Positions 5,443-7,003 of a DNA stretch of 7,003 nucleotides are shown piece after piece. The position numbers were made by a program, and so were the translations under genes. The stretch is from an uncultured Fretibacterium sp. GTDB lineage: Bacteria; Synergistota; Synergistia; Synergistales; Aminobacteriaceae. The stretch's first letter is position 1, and every line of letters begins with the position of its first letter. The stretch lies in NCBI RefSeq assembly GCF_938030725.1, contig NZ_CALHIQ010000015.1, forward strand, positions 1 to 7,003. Direction: 5' to 3'. The notes under the pieces were generated by a model, which saw only the letters and a list, made by a program, of their open reading frames with translations, was not told where the DNA came from and made no database searches.

Positions 5443-6687
5443 ATGCAGGAAAAGGACTTCAACCAAACGGGAGCGGCCGTCTTTCCGCTGACTGCGGCGG
5501 AGGCGGGCGACCTCGCCGCGATCGTCGAGCGCATCGGGGCCGATCCCCGGTCGCTGCGCTACCTTGGCCCCAAGCGCAGGGTGCTGCACTTCTTCGTGCC
5601 CAAGGTGGACTACCGCGCCGCGGCGTTCGTCAAGCAGGAGCTTCTGGCCCGCGGGGGCGACGCCCTCGTCGCACGGGGCGTCATCGACGGGACGTGCAAG
5701 ACCAGCGGGGTCCTCATGATGGGGACGGACTCTCAGATCGACCGCCTGCTGCTGAAGCTCGAATCCCTGGACTGCTGGGGGCTTCCGGAGCTCCGAGCGG
5801 CGCTCTCCTCCGCCGTTCGAGGACTCAGGGTCGACCGGTGGCGCCTCGCCCTGCCCGGCGGGCGCAGCCTCGAACTGAACCGCGAGACGAAGATCATGGG
5901 CATCCTGAACCTCACGCCGGACTCCTTCCACCCGGCAAGCCGCGTCGGCGGCATGGACGACCTGCTGCGCCGGGCCCAGGAGATGCTCGCGGACGGCGCA
6001 GACGTCCTGGACCTGGGGGCGGAGTCCACCCGCCCCGGGTCCCGTCCCATCTCCGAACAGGAGGAGCTTGAGCGCCTCCTGCCCGCGCTCCGGGCGCTGC
6101 GGCGCGCCTGCCCGGACGCCGTAATCTCCGTCGACACCTACAAGGGGGCCGTAGCCCGCGCGGCGGCAGAGGAGGGAGCGGACGTCATCAACGACGTGGG
6201 CGGCTTCCTCCTGGACGGGGCCATGCTGCCCTGCGCGGCCGCTACGGGCCTGCCCTACATCCTCTCCCATATCAAGGGACACCCCTCCACCATGCAGGAC
6301 GTCCCGCCCAGCGAGGACCTGATGACGGAGCTCCACCTCTACTTCGGGGAGCGGCTTCGCGCCGCGGAGTCGGCGGGCTTGAGCCGGGATCGCATCATCC
6401 TGGACCCCGGCATCGGGTTCGGCAAGGGCGGCCAGGAGAACCTGACCATCCTCAAGGAGATCGAGGCCCTGAGGGTCCACGGCCTCCCCCTCCTGATCGG
6501 GCATTCTAGAAAGCGCTTTACGTCCTCCGGAGAGGACCGGCCGGGGGACCGCCTGCAGAGGACGGCCGCCGTTTCCGCGCTGCTGGAGGGGAGGGTCGAG
6601 ATGATCCGGGTGCACGACGTGAGGGAGAACCACCAGGCGCTTTTGATGGCGCGGGCCGTGCGAAGGGCGGCGCCATGGAGCCGCTAG
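5443..6687 (+). CDS. folP: Dihydropteroate synthase with extra N-terminal domain
   Basis: Cytosolic enzyme condensing 6-hydroxymethyl-dihydropterin pyrophosphate with p-aminobenzoate to dihydropteroate; the sulfonamide target. 414 residues against about 270-285 for the usual enzyme. The TIM-barrel part starts at about 147 and has all landmarks: MGILNLTPDSF (152-162, Asn156), DLGAESTRPGS (190-200), SVDTYK (229-234, Asp231), INDVGG (249-254, Asn250), LDPGIGFGKG (320-329, Asp321), GHSRKRF (353-359, Lys357) and RVHD (389-392, Arg389/His391). Loop 1 reads SFHPASR rather than SFSDGG. Phe162, matching E. coli Phe28, is kept, and no sul-like insertion is evident. Residues 1 to about 140 form a separate domain (LGPKRRVLHFFVPKVDYRAA, KQELLARGGDA, VLMMGT) of a kind I recall in longer folP proteins of Clostridia-like bacteria; its function is unknown. 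First gene of the unit; its end overlaps folK by 13 bp. Confidence 0.96.
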   Translation: MQEKDFNQTGAAVFPLTAAEAGDLAAIVERIGADPRSLRYLGPKRRVLHFFVPKVDYRAAAFVKQELLARGGDALVARGVIDGTCKTSGVLMMGTDSQIDRLLLKLESLDCWGLPELRAALSSAVRGLRVDRWRLALPGGRSLELNRETKIMGILNLTPDSFHPASRVGGMDDLLRRAQEMLADGADVLDLGAESTRPGSRPISEQEELERLLPALRALRRACPDAVISVDTYKGAVARAAAEEGADVINDVGGFLLDGAMLPCAAATGLPYILSHIKGHPSTMQDVPPSEDLMTELHLYFGERLRAAESAGLSRDRIILDPGIGFGKGGQENLTILKEIEALRVHGLPLLIGHSRKRFTSSGEDRPGDRLQRTAAVSALLEGRVEMIRVHDVRENHQALLMARAVRRAAPWSR

Positions 6688-7003
6688 CCCTCGCCCTGGG
6701 GGCAAACCTGGGGAACCGGCTGGCCAATCTGCGCCAGGCCCTCCACCGCCTCGAGGGGCTGGGCGCCGTCCTCAAGAGGAGCGACGTCTTCGAGACGGAA
6801 CCCTGGGGCGTCGCGGAGCAGCCCCGCTTTCTCAACGCCTGCCTCTTGATGAAGACCGACCTCGACCCCGAGGTCCTGTTGACCGCCGTAAAGGGAATCG
6901 AGCACGACATGGGGCGCAGGGAGACCGTGCGGTGGGGGGCACGGAACATCGACATCGACATCCTCCTCTGCGGCACACTGCTCTACGAGTCCCCGCGCCT
7001 TCG
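6675..7003 (+). CDS. folK: 2-amino-4-hydroxy-6-hydroxymethyldihydropteridine pyrophosphokinase (HPPK), 3' end cut
   Basis: Transfers pyrophosphate from ATP to 6-hydroxymethyl-7,8-dihydropterin, making the substrate of the upstream folP product. 109 codons are present before the edge, of about 155-170 expected. Visible signatures: LALGANLGNRLANL (6-19), ETEPWG (40-45), QPRFLNA (49-55) and RWGARNIDIDILL (86-98). Asp93 and Asp95 match the Mg-binding Asp95/Asp97 pair of E. coli HPPK, so the catalytic part is included. The usual GPR before this pair is GAR here. ATG 6675 has AAGGG (6663-6667) 7 nt upstream, inside the folP 3' end, and overlaps folP by 13 bp in another frame, implying coupled translation. 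Confidence 0.95.
   Translation, partial: MEPLALALGANLGNRLANLRQALHRLEGLGAVLKRSDVFETEPWGVAEQPRFLNACLLMKTDLDPEVLLTAVKGIEHDMGRRETVRWGARNIDIDILLCGTLLYESPRL

Noticed and set aside
5166..6071. Plus-strand open frame beginning in the intergenic region and overlapping folP
   Set aside because: Different frame from folP, no good Shine-Dalgarno, Arg/Gly/Pro-rich composition; folP accounts for the shared stretch.
5428..6705. 425-codon minus-strand open frame opposite folP
   Set aside because: Mirror of a gene whose motifs are all identifiable; shadow composition only.

Overview
The window is GC-rich, densely coding DNA from a bacterium that must have an outer membrane, because it carries a tripartite RND-type drug/solute exporter. 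The phylum cannot be fixed from the sequence. The combination of an N-terminally extended dihydropteroate synthase (a form I associate with Clostridia-like and Synergistota-like lineages), a high-GC genome and an RND pump suggests a Synergistota-like diderm, but this is a guess. There are two divergent transcription units with a 456-bp control region between them, and no RNA genes, mobile elements or CRISPR arrays that I can see.

Left unit (minus strand, 4986 down to 1): a TetR-family repressor, a membrane-fusion (periplasmic adaptor) protein and an HAE/AcrB-like RND permease, spaced 15 and 18 bp apart and so almost certainly one operon. The permease runs off the left edge with 1033 codons present, so only a few C-terminal residues should be missing. 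No outer-membrane channel gene is in the window. The adaptor has a TolC-docking-type hairpin, so a channel is expected elsewhere or further downstream. The permease looks normal overall but lacks the paired aspartates of TM4 and the lysine of TM10 that form the proton relay in AcrB. This is the most interesting protein-level observation here.

Control region (4987-5442): a near-consensus sigma70 promoter fires leftward into the tetR operon (TTGACC, 16 bp, TATAAT). A 20-bp imperfect palindrome lies at its transcription start and is the obvious candidate for the TetR operator, implying autoregulation. The tetR leader also holds a possible short ORF whose stop codon overlaps the tetR GTG start, and a small hairpin against that start. 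A second, weaker promoter fires rightward into folP. It is bracketed by three copies of an 8-mer (CCGTTCCA or its complement), and the ~115-nt folP leader can form mutually exclusive pairings, one of which covers the Shine-Dalgarno sequence.

Right unit (plus strand, 5443 to the right edge): folP (dihydropteroate synthase with an extra ~140-residue N-terminal domain) overlaps folK (HPPK) by 13 bp. The two enzymes catalyse consecutive steps of folate synthesis: FolK activates 6-hydroxymethyl-dihydropterin and FolP condenses it with p-aminobenzoate. folK is cut by the right edge after its catalytic Asp pair.
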